Positions 1 through 5,929 of a stretch of 6,706 bases of DNA are shown here, piece after piece. The position numbers and the translations under genes were made by a program. Within the stretch, counting starts at the first letter, position 1. Every line of letters starts with the position of its first letter. A model generated the notes under the pieces. It worked only from the letters and a program-made list of their open reading frames with translations. It was not told the origin of the DNA and ran no database searches. Origin of the DNA: an uncultured Alphaproteobacteria bacterium (GTDB lineage Bacteria > Pseudomonadota > Alphaproteobacteria > RF32 > CAG-239); the NCBI GenBank assembly GCA_900551585.1, contig URWU01000088.1, positions 1 through 6,706 of the forward strand, given 5' to 3'.

Positions 1-50
1 GATCTACACTCGACTAGTCGTCGGCAGCGTCAGATGTGTATAAGAGACAG
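1..50 (+). other. Untrimmed Nextera i5 adapter and index (not genomic)
   Basis: Bases 1-9 match the end of the Illumina P5 primer. Bases 10-17 (TCGACTAG) match an i5 index that I recall as S513. Bases 18-50 are the Nextera read-1 transposase adapter, ending in the Tn5 mosaic end AGATGTGTATAAGAGACAG. This is library sequence, so the biological insert begins at about 51. The reverse complement of the same adapter closes the window. Confidence 0.98.
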
Positions 51-119
51 GGCTAGGATTTATCATTAGATATGTTAAGCTGTAAATATGGATAATCAGT
101 GTGTTTTGGGAGAACAATT

Positions 120-671
120 ATGAGAAATTTAATTAAAAATGAGCAGTCAGGCCGTTCAATGGTCGAAATGCTCGGTGTGCTGGCAATTATCGGCGTGTTA
201 TCAGTCGGCGGTATTTCAGGTTATTCTAAAGCGATGGCTAAATTTAAGTTAACCAAAGCGCAGGATCAGCTTTCTATGATGTTGATGAATATTCGTACAG
301 CCTTTTCCGGTTCTTCAAACTATGAAGGTTTAACCAATGCCGCGGCTATTCAATTGAATATTATTCCCGGCGATATGCTTCCTTCCGGTATCGGTAAAAC
401 CAGCGGTAAAGTCATCAATGCTTTTTCCGGTTCGGTAACCGTTACAGCAGCATCCAGTAATCAACACTTTACTATTGAATTCGGCGGCCTCGGTGTTGAA
501 ACCTGCACATCTTTGGCTTCCTCCGACTGGGGTACTGAAGGTCTTGTATCGATTGCTATTAATGGTAAGACCGCCCATAATCAAGCTAACTTACCCATTA
601 AAGCAACTACTGCCGTTAAAGAATGTGATCAGGCCAATTCTGCTAACGTCATCAAGTGGGAATACTACTAG
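120..671 (+). CDS. Type IVb-like prepilin (intact copy)
   Basis: A 183-residue prepilin, the likely building block of a type IV pilus or pilus-like fibre exported through the inner membrane. The leader is short (residues 1-11) and ends in Gly11, the expected prepilin-peptidase site. Mature residues follow as RSMVE, so the conserved +5 Glu is Glu16, and a hydrophobic helix runs over about 14-34. Position +1 is Arg rather than the usual Phe or Met. The C-terminal half resembles PilS/TcpA-type pilins: a LNIIPGDML turn, a VINAFSGSV segment, and two cysteines (129 and 169) that could form the D-region disulfide. The ATG at 120 is chosen because GGGAG at 108-112 sits 7 nt upstream. An in-frame GTG at 99 would only add an implausible extension. 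The stop is TAG, and a strong terminator follows at once, so it is probably transcribed as a single gene. Seen: signal, helix and Cys pair. Inferred: the type IVb assignment and pilus role. Confidence 0.85.
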   Translation: MRNLIKNEQSGRSMVEMLGVLAIIGVLSVGGISGYSKAMAKFKLTKAQDQLSMMLMNIRTAFSGSSNYEGLTNAAAIQLNIIPGDMLPSGIGKTSGKVINAFSGSVTVTAASSNQHFTIEFGGLGVETCTSLASSDWGTEGLVSIAINGKTAHNQANLPIKATTAVKECDQANSANVIKWEYY

Positions 672-686
672 AGATTATATTTTCAG

Positions 687-716
687 AAAGAGCCCGTTTG
701 TTCGGGCTCTTTTTTT
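687..716 (+). terminator. Intrinsic terminator after first pilin
   Basis: A perfect stem pairs AGAGCCCG (689-696) with CGGGCTCT (703-710) around a 6-nt loop. Flanking A/T pairs extend it, and an uninterrupted T run follows to 716. It starts 16 nt after the first pilin's stop codon. It should uncouple the first pilin from the second, which would then need its own promoter or rely on read-through. Confidence 0.93.
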
Positions 717-770
717 GACATACAACAGAATTGCAACCGACAAATTACAGAAAATTTGGAAGTGAGAAGA

Positions 771-1343
771 ATGATAAAAAAGACAAGAAGCCAGCAGTCC
801 GGCCGCTCGATGGTCGAAATTCTCGGTGTCTTAGCGATTATCGGTGTTTTATCTGTCGGTGGTATTGCCGGATATTCTAAAGCTATGGCTAAATATAAAC
901 TAACCAAAACCCAAGATTAGCTCCAACTTTTGACAATCAATATTCGCAGCGCATTTGCAGGCTCAGCCAGTTTTGAAGATTTGACTAATACTTCTGCAGT
1001 CAAATTAAACATTGTGCCTGCAGAGATGCTTCCCGGCGGTTTGGGAACAGAAGTGACCAAAGAAGGCGGTATTATCAATGCTTTTTCCGGGGGCGTTATC
1101 CTCAAAGCAAAAGACGGCAATAATCAACATTTTATCATTGAATTCAATAAACTAGGCGGAGCGACCTGTACAAACTTGGCATCCTCTGACTGGGGAACCG
1201 AAGGTCTGGTTAAAATGACCGTTAGTAACGGAACGTCAGAAGTTGAAACTTATCAAGAAGACCTGCCTTTGAAAACAACTATTGCCGTAAACTATTGCAA
1301 CGGAACAAACGATCAGAATAGTATAAGCTGGGAATATTATTAA
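771..1343 (+). pseudogene. Type IVb-like prepilin paralogue interrupted by amber codon
   Basis: A tandem paralogue of the preceding pilin, 190 codons if read through. The ATG at 771 has GGAAG at 758-762 as a ribosome site. The leader ends in Gly11 and is followed by RSMVEILG and the same hydrophobic helix, then SKAMAKYKLTKTQD. An in-frame TAG lies at 918-920 (codon 50), exactly where the first copy has Gln50 (CAG), so one C-to-T change explains it. After the TAG the frame stays open for 140 codons to TAA and keeps the family features: NIRSAFAGS, a LNIVPAEML turn, INAFSGGV, Cys133 and Cys176, SSDWGTEGLV and a terminal WEYY. As written, translation yields a 49-residue peptide holding only the leader and helix. 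The downstream part lacks an export signal and its TTG at 930 has no clear ribosome site. It could be a recent pseudogene, an error in a PCR-derived read, or suppressed amber. TAG is a true stop in two neighbouring genes, which argues against general recoding. Confidence 0.8.
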
Positions 1344-2803
1344 TCCGCTTTCAAATTTTCATGAAGAACAGACTTGACAATCTGCATAGCTTTCTCAAAG
1401 TTTATTTTGGCAGAATGGCTGAATATTTGCTTGTTGGAATAAACCATGAAAAAGGTATCTTCCGGCTCGCTCTCAATAGACGGATGGTCGGAATAGATTA
1501 AAAACAAAGAATCCTGAGGAGCATTTTTAATTAAATATTCCAGCGAGCGGTCAACATAATTAAAGCTGTTATAATAGCGTTCCAGCAAGTCTTTCGGTTT
1601 TGCGTAAATCTTATTTTCGGTATCTCCGATAATAAAAGGGTCATGAGAACTGACAGTAATGAAAAAAGTAAAACTTTTATCTGCCGGGTCCTGTTGTTGT
1701 TTTTTGACAATGAAATGTGCCATGTCCATGTCTTCAACGCCCCAAGGGCCTTCTTGCAGCTTATTCTGACGGCGGAGAGTATCCAGAAAGTAAACTTCAT
1801 CAAATTTCATGGCGCGAATATGCGGACCGCGATTATAAAAAGTATCAACAAACCCATGATAGAAACTCGTTTTATAGCCACATTCCTTATATTTCCATGT
1901 AATCGGCGTCACACGGGTATAAAGCTTTTCCGGCGAAATAAGCTGATAAACGACGTAATAAAAATCTGATATATCGCCAATTCCGGCCAAAGCGGCAAAA
2001 TCACTATTGGCAGACGGATGGGGATTTTTCGGTAAAATTTGATAAAGAGCGCTGTCTTTGGCTATTTCATTTAAGAAAGGCATTACCTTTTTGCCCTCTT
2101 CTTCTTTTGTGAAAGCAATATATTGAAAACTTTCGATTTGCAGAAGATAAATATGTTTATGCGGCTGCAAGTCTTGTAATTCAAAAGGCAAAGGCTTGGG
2201 CGCTTCATCAGCCATTTTAATAACATAATCCAACTGGGCTGCCATATCCGAATTGCTGATAAGCTCGTAAAACCAGCCCTGAGGATAACCGAAAATCTGC
2301 GTATAATTCTTAAAATGGCGGTCGTCAAATTTTTCATGATGATAGCTGCTATAAGAGAAACCCAACAAAATCAAAAGCGGCAGACCGAAAACCAGACGCA
2401 GGCGCCAACGACCGGACTCAGGCTGATAGAATTTCATTACAGCCCAAACAATTGCCACCAGATATGCCAATGCCGCAAAACTATACCAAGAGGTAAAAAC
2501 CGGCAGAGCACGCCCGAGATAAGCCATTCCCTCGGCATATTGAGCCGCAATTGTCGACAGCATAATCGGCGTGACATATACCCGGTGGTAAACCAACAGC
2601 AGCATAATCAAAAAATTTGCCAGTACGGCAAAAGAAATGACGTTTTTTTTACCGACAGTAAACAACAAGCCGTAGAACAGAAAAGCCTGGATAAAGATTA
2701 TCAGGCTGTTTATGCTGAAAAAACCAACCGATTTCTGAAAAAAAGCAATATGAGCCAGAACTAACTCAAAACTGCAAAAAATATTCAAAAACACATTTAT
2801 CAT
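1340..2803 (-). CDS. LTA synthase/OpgB-type membrane sulfatase-fold transferase
   Basis: A 487-residue membrane protein. About five hydrophobic segments (near 3-22, 27-50, 54-73, 103-123 and 137-153) precede an extracytoplasmic alkaline-phosphatase/sulfatase-superfamily domain (about 215-450). Landmarks match the LtaS family in order: QIESFQ with metal ligand Glu224; HPSANSDFA, where the nucleophile Thr of LtaS appears to be Ser264; FYHGFVDTFYNR with Arg325; SSHDPF with His387; and YSDHPS with Asp439 and His440. Such enzymes move phosphoglycerol or phosphoethanolamine from phospholipid to glycans, teichoic acid, periplasmic glucan or LPS. In a Gram-negative bacterium a glucan or LPS substrate is likelier, but the acceptor cannot be read from sequence. 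The ATG at 2803 is chosen, although the upstream AAGGG (2818-2822) is 14 nt away; a TTG at 2815 is the alternative. Its stop overlaps the stop of the convergent pilin paralogue by 4 nt. Confidence 0.85.
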   Translation of the reverse strand: MINVFLNIFCSFELVLAHIAFFQKSVGFFSINSLIIFIQAFLFYGLLFTVGKKNVISFAVLANFLIMLLLVYHRVYVTPIMLSTIAAQYAEGMAYLGRALPVFTSWYSFAALAYLVAIVWAVMKFYQPESGRWRLRLVFGLPLLILLGFSYSSYHHEKFDDRHFKNYTQIFGYPQGWFYELISNSDMAAQLDYVIKMADEAPKPLPFELQDLQPHKHIYLLQIESFQYIAFTKEEEGKKVMPFLNEIAKDSALYQILPKNPHPSANSDFAALAGIGDISDFYYVVYQLISPEKLYTRVTPITWKYKECGYKTSFYHGFVDTFYNRGPHIRAMKFDEVYFLDTLRRQNKLQEGPWGVEDMDMAHFIVKKQQQDPADKSFTFFITVSSHDPFIIGDTENKIYAKPKDLLERYYNSFNYVDRSLEYLIKNAPQDSLFLIYSDHPSIESEPEDTFFMVYSNKQIFSHSAKINFEKAMQIVKSVLHENLKAD

Positions 2804-2840
2804 GATTAAGGCCAAATCCCTTAAGCGGCGCCCGCTGCGG

Positions 2841-2870
2841 TTTACGATTTATTTACATAATTTATATACT
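2841..2870 (+). promoter_or_regulatory. Candidate promoter of the secretion ATPase gene
   Basis: TTTACG (2841-2846) and TATACT (2865-2870) are 18 nt apart, in an AT-rich stretch of the 121-nt divergent gap between the LTA-synthase-like gene and the ATPase gene. A second TATAAT at 2870-2875 overlaps but has no well-spaced -35. A short inverted repeat AGCGG-CGC-CCGCT lies at 2824-2836, near the other gene's start. This is a pattern match only. Confidence 0.35.
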
Positions 2871-2924
2871 ATAATTATGCTGATTGTATACAGCAAATTA
2901 AGTTTTTAGCGAAAGTGTGAGCAA

Positions 2925-3890
2925 ATGGTTAACCTGAACAGTATCCGGTTTTCAGATCTTTACATCACCCCTGACAAGACCTGTTTTATCCCGGACGGAA
3001 GAACCCAGAATGGATTGGCAATCATCAAAGCTGATGATTTTGACATTTTTTACAACCTGTTAGAGGAATCCTGGGACGGCGAAAACCCCAGTTATTCTGT
3101 TTTATACGAAAATAATTTTTATCGTATTGAGCGCACTGTCGCCATATACGGCACACAATACTGCTGCCGTAAAATGCCGGAAAAGGTTCCGCCTTTAGGC
3201 GCGCTTAATTTTCCGCGCGAACTGACCCGCCATATCTTAACCTTGAGCGACTGCAGCGGTTTAATCTTGTGGTCAGGCCCGACCGGTGCCGGTAAAACAA
3301 CATCAATTTCCGGTCTTTTAAAAGAGTTTTTGACCATGGAAGGCGGTTTTGCCTACACGATTGAAGATCCGACCGAAATGCCTCTTGACGGTATTTATAA
3401 GTCAATGAAAGGCGGTCTCGGTTTATGTAAGCAAACCCAGCCGATTAACGGTGACTGGGGCGGCGCGCTGAAATCTGCCCTGCGTTCCAAACCGCGTTTT
3501 ATTATGGTCGGCGAAATCCGCACGCCGGAAACAGCCAGCGAAGTTTTGCGCGCGGCAACTTCCGGACACTTGGTTCTTTCAACCATTCACGCCAATAATA
3601 TCACAGATGCCATCAACTCGGTGGTCAAATATGCTTCTTCCACCTCAATGAGCGAAGAATTGGCTTACGATTTGTTTTCACGCGGTATGCTCGGCGTTTT
3701 GCACCAAACTCTGGTCGGCGTCAATGATAAGCGCCCGGCAATTAACTATCTGTTTGCCAATCCCGACACTACTAAGGGCGATCAGGTTCGCGGTATTGTC
3801 AAGACCGGCAACCTCAACCTCGGCACCTCGATTGAGACTCAGATGACGCGTATGCGCAAAGGCATGAATCTCTTCCCTGACCTATCCTAA
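2925..3890 (+). CDS. PilT/DotB/TraJ-like secretion or pilus ATPase
   Basis: A 321-residue cytoplasmic hexameric-type ATPase of the GspE/PilT/VirB11 superfamily. The N-terminal part (about 8-75) has the SDLYITP segment equivalent to the ASDLHL region of PilT. The ATPase core shows Walker A GPTGAGKTT (118-126), an Asp box YTIEDPTEMP (144-153, with Glu147 and Asp148), Walker B FIMVGEIRTPET (192-203, with Glu197) and a His box SGHLVLSTIHANN (213-225, with His215 and His222). The compact layout, without the long GspE N-terminal domain or a zinc tetracysteine loop, favours the PilT/DotB/TraJ branch used in pilus retraction, Dot/Icm and IncI-type transfer. At 321 residues it is somewhat shorter than the roughly 380 of DotB/TraJ. 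The start at 2925 has only a weak GAAAG (2911-2915) upstream. Type IVb-like pilins 1.6 kb away make a pilus or transfer role plausible, but no other machine components lie in the window. Confidence 0.87.
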   Translation: MVNLNSIRFSDLYITPDKTCFIPDGRTQNGLAIIKADDFDIFYNLLEESWDGENPSYSVLYENNFYRIERTVAIYGTQYCCRKMPEKVPPLGALNFPRELTRHILTLSDCSGLILWSGPTGAGKTTSISGLLKEFLTMEGGFAYTIEDPTEMPLDGIYKSMKGGLGLCKQTQPINGDWGGALKSALRSKPRFIMVGEIRTPETASEVLRAATSGHLVLSTIHANNITDAINSVVKYASSTSMSEELAYDLFSRGMLGVLHQTLVGVNDKRPAINYLFANPDTTKGDQVRGIVKTGNLNLGTSIETQMTRMRKGMNLFPDLS

Positions 3891-3929
3891 CCCGCACGAT
3901 GAACGGCGCATAAATAAACGGTTTATCTG

Positions 3930-3958
3930 TTCACGCTGCTCACTCGTTGTTGTATAAT
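3930..3958 (+). promoter_or_regulatory. Promoter-like element facing a terminator
   Basis: TTCACG (3930-3935) and a perfect TATAAT (3953-3958) are 17 nt apart. A 13-bp palindrome, ATAAAC-G-GTTTAT (3914-3926), lies just upstream and could be a protein-binding site. No plus-strand gene follows: transcription from about 3965 would reach the terminator at 3991-4020, giving an RNA of roughly 55 nt. It may be a remnant, a chance match or a tiny RNA promoter. Confidence 0.35.
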
Positions 3959-3990
3959 ATGGATGACGTCAAAAATAGCCTGCTCATTAA

Positions 3991-4020
3991 AAAAGCCGCT
4001 CAAGTGAGCGGCTTTTCTTT
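3991..4020. terminator. Bidirectional intrinsic terminator between convergent genes
   Basis: A perfect 11-bp stem pairs AAAAGCCGCTC (3991-4001) with GAGCGGCTTTT (4006-4016) around an AAGT loop. On the plus strand it ends in a T-rich tract (TTTTCTTTT). On the minus strand, A6 at 3989-3994 supplies the T run. It lies 100 nt after the ATPase stop and directly abuts the stop codon of the minus-strand phosphoribosyltransferase, so it can end both transcripts. Confidence 0.93.
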
Positions 4021-4457
4021 TATTCGACATCCCAGGGAAAGACAATCCAGTCATCGGGCAGGCCGACAGCATAAATGTCTACCACCGGCGCGCCCTGTTT
4101 TTTGGCGTAAACGGTTACAAACTTGGCCTGAGGATAAACCTCGCGCAAAATTTGAAACGTGCGTCCGGTATCGGATAAATCATCAACAATCAAAGTTTTT
4201 TCATCAACCGGACCGACATGACCGGAGATTTCAATTTCATCATCGCTGCGGCGGTCATAATGATTGTCGTAGCTCGAAAAATTGATTGCTTCGTTATTGC
4301 GGATATCAAGCTCATAAGCAATGATTCCTGCGGGAATTAAACCGCCACGGCTGATGGCGATAATTTTATTGTAGCTGCCGCTGTCTTTAATTTTTTTGCA
4401 TAATTCTTTCGTATGCTGGTGAAAGTCAGACCAGTTGAGATATAATTTATTAGTCAT
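4020..4457 (-). CDS. gpt: Gpt-like xanthine/guanine phosphoribosyltransferase
   Basis: A 145-residue type I phosphoribosyltransferase, expected to salvage guanine, xanthine or hypoxanthine by joining the base to PRPP in the cytoplasm. It aligns by eye along its whole length with E. coli Gpt (152 residues). Shared features are the ISRGGLIPA strand-turn (35-43), SSYDNHYDRR (61-70), the PRPP loop LIVDDLSDTGRT (89-100), FVTVYAKKQGAPVVD (113-127), and the base-binding tail LPDDWIVFPWD (133-143) with Trp137. The last dozen or so residues of E. coli Gpt, after PWD, are absent. The start at 4457 lacks a strong ribosome site. It begins 9 nt after the stop of the upstream thioredoxin-like gene, so the two are probably co-transcribed. 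A bidirectional terminator directly follows. Exact base preference is inferred. Confidence 0.85.
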   Translation of the reverse strand: MTNKLYLNWSDFHQHTKELCKKIKDSGSYNKIIAISRGGLIPAGIIAYELDIRNNEAINFSSYDNHYDRRSDDEIEISGHVGPVDEKTLIVDDLSDTGRTFQILREVYPQAKFVTVYAKKQGAPVVDIYAVGLPDDWIVFPWDVE

Positions 4458-4466
4458 GGTTGATTA

Positions 4467-4997
4467 TTATCCGTGTTGTGCTTTTATTTTGTAGATATAT
4501 TCGATGACATCATCGCTGTCCCATTCGGCAGAGCCGCGGATACGACCGATTTCTTCACCGCTTTTATTAATCAGAACCGTATGCGGCGAGGTAAAAATGC
4601 CCAAATCTTCAGCCAGTTTGCCGTCAATATCGTTATAAATCTCCAAATCGGGAGCCTTAAACTTATTCAGAAACTGGCGCTGTTCAGCCATGCTCTCCCA
4701 TTCCTTGTCGGGAGAAAGCATTACCACGCGGATACCGTTATCTTTGGTTTTGTTGACAAAGCCGTTTAAATCGTCCAGCTCTCTGACACAGGGCGTGCAA
4801 TGGCGCGACCAGACGACCAGTAAAATAAAATCACCTTTGAAGTCACTGATTTTTACTTTCTTTCCGGACTCGGAAATGATTTCGCGGTTCGGCATTTCTC
4901 GCGGAAATTCAAAAATATTAACCGCGTCTTTGGCCAAGACCTCAAAACTCATCAAGAAAGCCAATAGAAAAGTTAAGACTGTTTTTTTGCTCATCAT
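4467..4997 (-). CDS. Periplasmic TlpA-like thiol:disulfide thioredoxin
   Basis: A 176-residue exported thioredoxin-fold protein. Residues 1-22 form a signal peptide: basic MMSKK, a hydrophobic core, and probable cleavage after VLA. The thioredoxin domain follows, with SDFKGDFILLVVWSRHCTPC containing the redox pair Cys67 and Cys70 (motif CTPC) and the preceding Trp63. A peroxiredoxin/TlpA-type strand VVMLSPD (91-97) and the cis-proline region TSPHTVLI (136-143, with Pro138) complete it. Proteins of this TlpA/ResA kind reduce disulfides in the cell envelope, often for cytochrome c maturation, but no cytochrome or ccm gene is present to fix the partner. ATG 4997 is preferred over ATG 4994 because the weak GAAG upstream is better spaced. 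It is the first gene of a two-gene minus-strand unit with the Gpt-like gene. Confidence 0.88.
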   Translation of the reverse strand: MMSKKTVLTFLLAFLMSFEVLAKDAVNIFEFPREMPNREIISESGKKVKISDFKGDFILLVVWSRHCTPCVRELDDLNGFVNKTKDNGIRVVMLSPDKEWESMAEQRQFLNKFKAPDLEIYNDIDGKLAEDLGIFTSPHTVLINKSGEEIGRIRGSAEWDSDDVIEYIYKIKAQHG

Positions 4998-5021
4998 CTA
5001 TTAATAACTTCTTTTTTGATT

Positions 5022-5051
5022 TTGATTAAACTCTATTTAAGAGTATATAGT
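5022..5051 (+). promoter_or_regulatory. Candidate promoter of the lipoprotein-TerY-PP2C operon
   Basis: TTGATT (5022-5027; a second copy is at 5016-5021) and TATAGT (5046-5051) are 18 nt apart. The implied start near 5058 leaves a leader of about 30 nt before the lipoprotein ATG. It lies in the 92-nt AT-rich divergent gap and overlaps a candidate minus-strand promoter. Pattern match only. Confidence 0.45.
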
Positions 5052-5071
5052 TATTATAAGTAAATAAACAA
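5042..5071 (-). promoter_or_regulatory. Candidate promoter of the thioredoxin-like/gpt unit
   Basis: On the minus strand, TTGTTT (5071-5066) and TATACT (5047-5042) are 18 nt apart. The -10 overlaps the -10 region of the plus-strand candidate, so the two divergent units may compete for polymerase. Pattern match only. Confidence 0.38.
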
Positions 5072-5089
5072 TGAAAAAAGGTGTTTCAT

Positions 5090-5224
5090 ATGCAAAATTT
5101 AACAAAGTTGGGACTGTTTGCGTTACTGCTGGCGCTGTTGGTTAATTTGAGCGCCTGTGGAAAGGTTTCAAGCCCGGTGCCGATTGAGGGCAGCGGTTAT
5201 CCCCACACTTATCCGCGCCGATAA
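5090..5224 (+). CDS. lptM: Small LptM-like outer-membrane lipoprotein
   Basis: A 44-residue lipoprotein. A lysine-containing start (MQNLTK) and hydrophobic core lead to the lipobox LSAC, with Cys23 as the lipidated residue. The mature part is only 22 residues and ends GSGYPHTYPRR. CGK after the lipobox, then a proline-rich stretch and a C-terminal YPxTYPR motif, recall the LptM (YifL) family of tiny lipoproteins, which in E. coli help the LPS translocon LptD mature. AAAGGTG at 5077-5083 is 6 nt before the ATG. The stop lies 15 nt before the TerY-like gene, so this is the first gene of that operon. In alphaproteobacteria I recall this family beside argH and lysA; here it sits before signalling genes. 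The lipoprotein call is strong, the LptM identity moderate. Confidence 0.78.
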   Translation: MQNLTKLGLFALLLALLVNLSACGKVSSPVPIEGSGYPHTYPRR

Positions 5225-5239
5225 TCCGAGGAGCTGACA

Positions 5240-5929
5240 ATGGTTTCTGCCAATGATTTTATTGATGAAATGATTCCCTATGTGGAATTTGCCGACAACG
5301 CCAATGAGCGCACACCCTGCGTTTTGGTTCTGGATTGTTCCGGTTCCATGCGCGGCGAGCCGATTAAACAACTCAATGCAGGCCTTAAAGCGCTTGAAAA
5401 AGAGCTCAAAGAAGATATTGATGCCAGTTCGCGCGTGCAACTGCTGATTATCAAAGCCTTCGGCAAGGACGAAGCAATTGTTTCTTCCGACTGGATTGAC
5501 GCTATGAACTTTACCGCGCCGACAATGGAAGCCGGCGGTCTGACCCCGCTCGGAAAAGCCATGGAGCTGGCTCTGCAGAAAATTGAAGAGCAAAAATGCC
5601 TCTATGACAGCTGCGGCATTACCTCGAAAAGACCGTGGATTTTTCTTATCAGCGACGGCGAACCGACAGACTATGACTGGGAAATCGTTGCCGAAAAATG
5701 CCGCTATGCGCAGCAGAACAAGAAAGTGGTTGTTCACGCCGTCGGCACGCAAGGCGCCAATCTCGACAAGCTGGCCAAGTTCTCGGTTATGTCGCCCAAA
5801 CGCCTGACCGGCCTGAAGTTTACCGAATTTTTCTTATGGCTGAGCCGTTCAGTTTCGTGCATTTCGAAAGCCGCCCCCAATGTACCTGATCTTTTAGAGG
5901 ATACCGGTGACTGGGATGAAGACAAATAG
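5240..5929 (+). CDS. TerY-like von Willebrand factor A domain protein
   Basis: A 229-residue soluble protein that is almost entirely one VWA domain. The metal-ion-dependent adhesion site is complete: DCSGS (Asp32, Ser34, Ser36), Thr102 in GGLTPLG, and Asp139 in LISDGEPTD. The pattern VLDCSGSMRGEPI, the EPTDYDWE segment and the closing FFLWLSRSVS match plasmid tellurite-resistance TerY by eye. No signal peptide or membrane segment is seen, so it should be cytoplasmic. An acidic tail (DLLEDTGDWDEDK) replaces the zinc-ribbon extension I recall in some TerY relatives. A strong GAGGAG (5228-5233) lies 6 nt before the ATG. Its last 23 nt overlap the following PP2C gene, indicating translational coupling. 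TerY with PP2C is two thirds of the TerY-P triad, linked by comparative genomics to phosphorylation-controlled stress responses. The substrate is unknown. Confidence 0.87.
   Translation: MVSANDFIDEMIPYVEFADNANERTPCVLVLDCSGSMRGEPIKQLNAGLKALEKELKEDIDASSRVQLLIIKAFGKDEAIVSSDWIDAMNFTAPTMEAGGLTPLGKAMELALQKIEEQKCLYDSCGITSKRPWIFLISDGEPTDYDWEIVAEKCRYAQQNKKVVVHAVGTQGANLDKLAKFSVMSPKRLTGLKFTEFFLWLSRSVSCISKAAPNVPDLLEDTGDWDEDK

Noticed and set aside
715..720. Perfect TTGACA -35 box as promoter for the second pilin
   Set aside because: It overlaps the terminator T run, and no acceptable -10 hexamer lies 16-19 nt downstream (CGACAA at the 17-nt spacing).
771..1343. Genome-wide reassignment of TAG to glutamine
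   Set aside because: The first pilin and the TerY-like gene both end in TAG. For the pilin, the terminator follows immediately, so TAG works as a stop there.
930..1343. Independent gene starting at TTG 930
   Set aside because: It is the in-frame continuation of the second pilin after the amber codon, lacks an export signal and has no convincing ribosome site.
2315..2764. 149-codon plus-strand open frame
   Set aside because: It is antisense to the membrane segments of the LTA-synthase-like gene, low in complexity, and has no domain or ribosome site.
2824..2836. Inverted repeat AGCGG-CGC-CCGCT as a terminator
   Set aside because: The stem is only 5 bp with a 3-nt loop, lacks a T run, and sits upstream of two divergent genes where no terminator is expected.
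3947..4285. 112-codon plus-strand open frame after the TATAAT element
   Set aside because: It would be translated through a strong terminator and then antisense to the clear Gpt-like gene. The protein is unlike any family.
5168..5752. 194-codon open frame on the minus strand
   Set aside because: It lies antisense to the well-supported lipoprotein and TerY-like genes, has no recognisable domain, and reflects their codon use.
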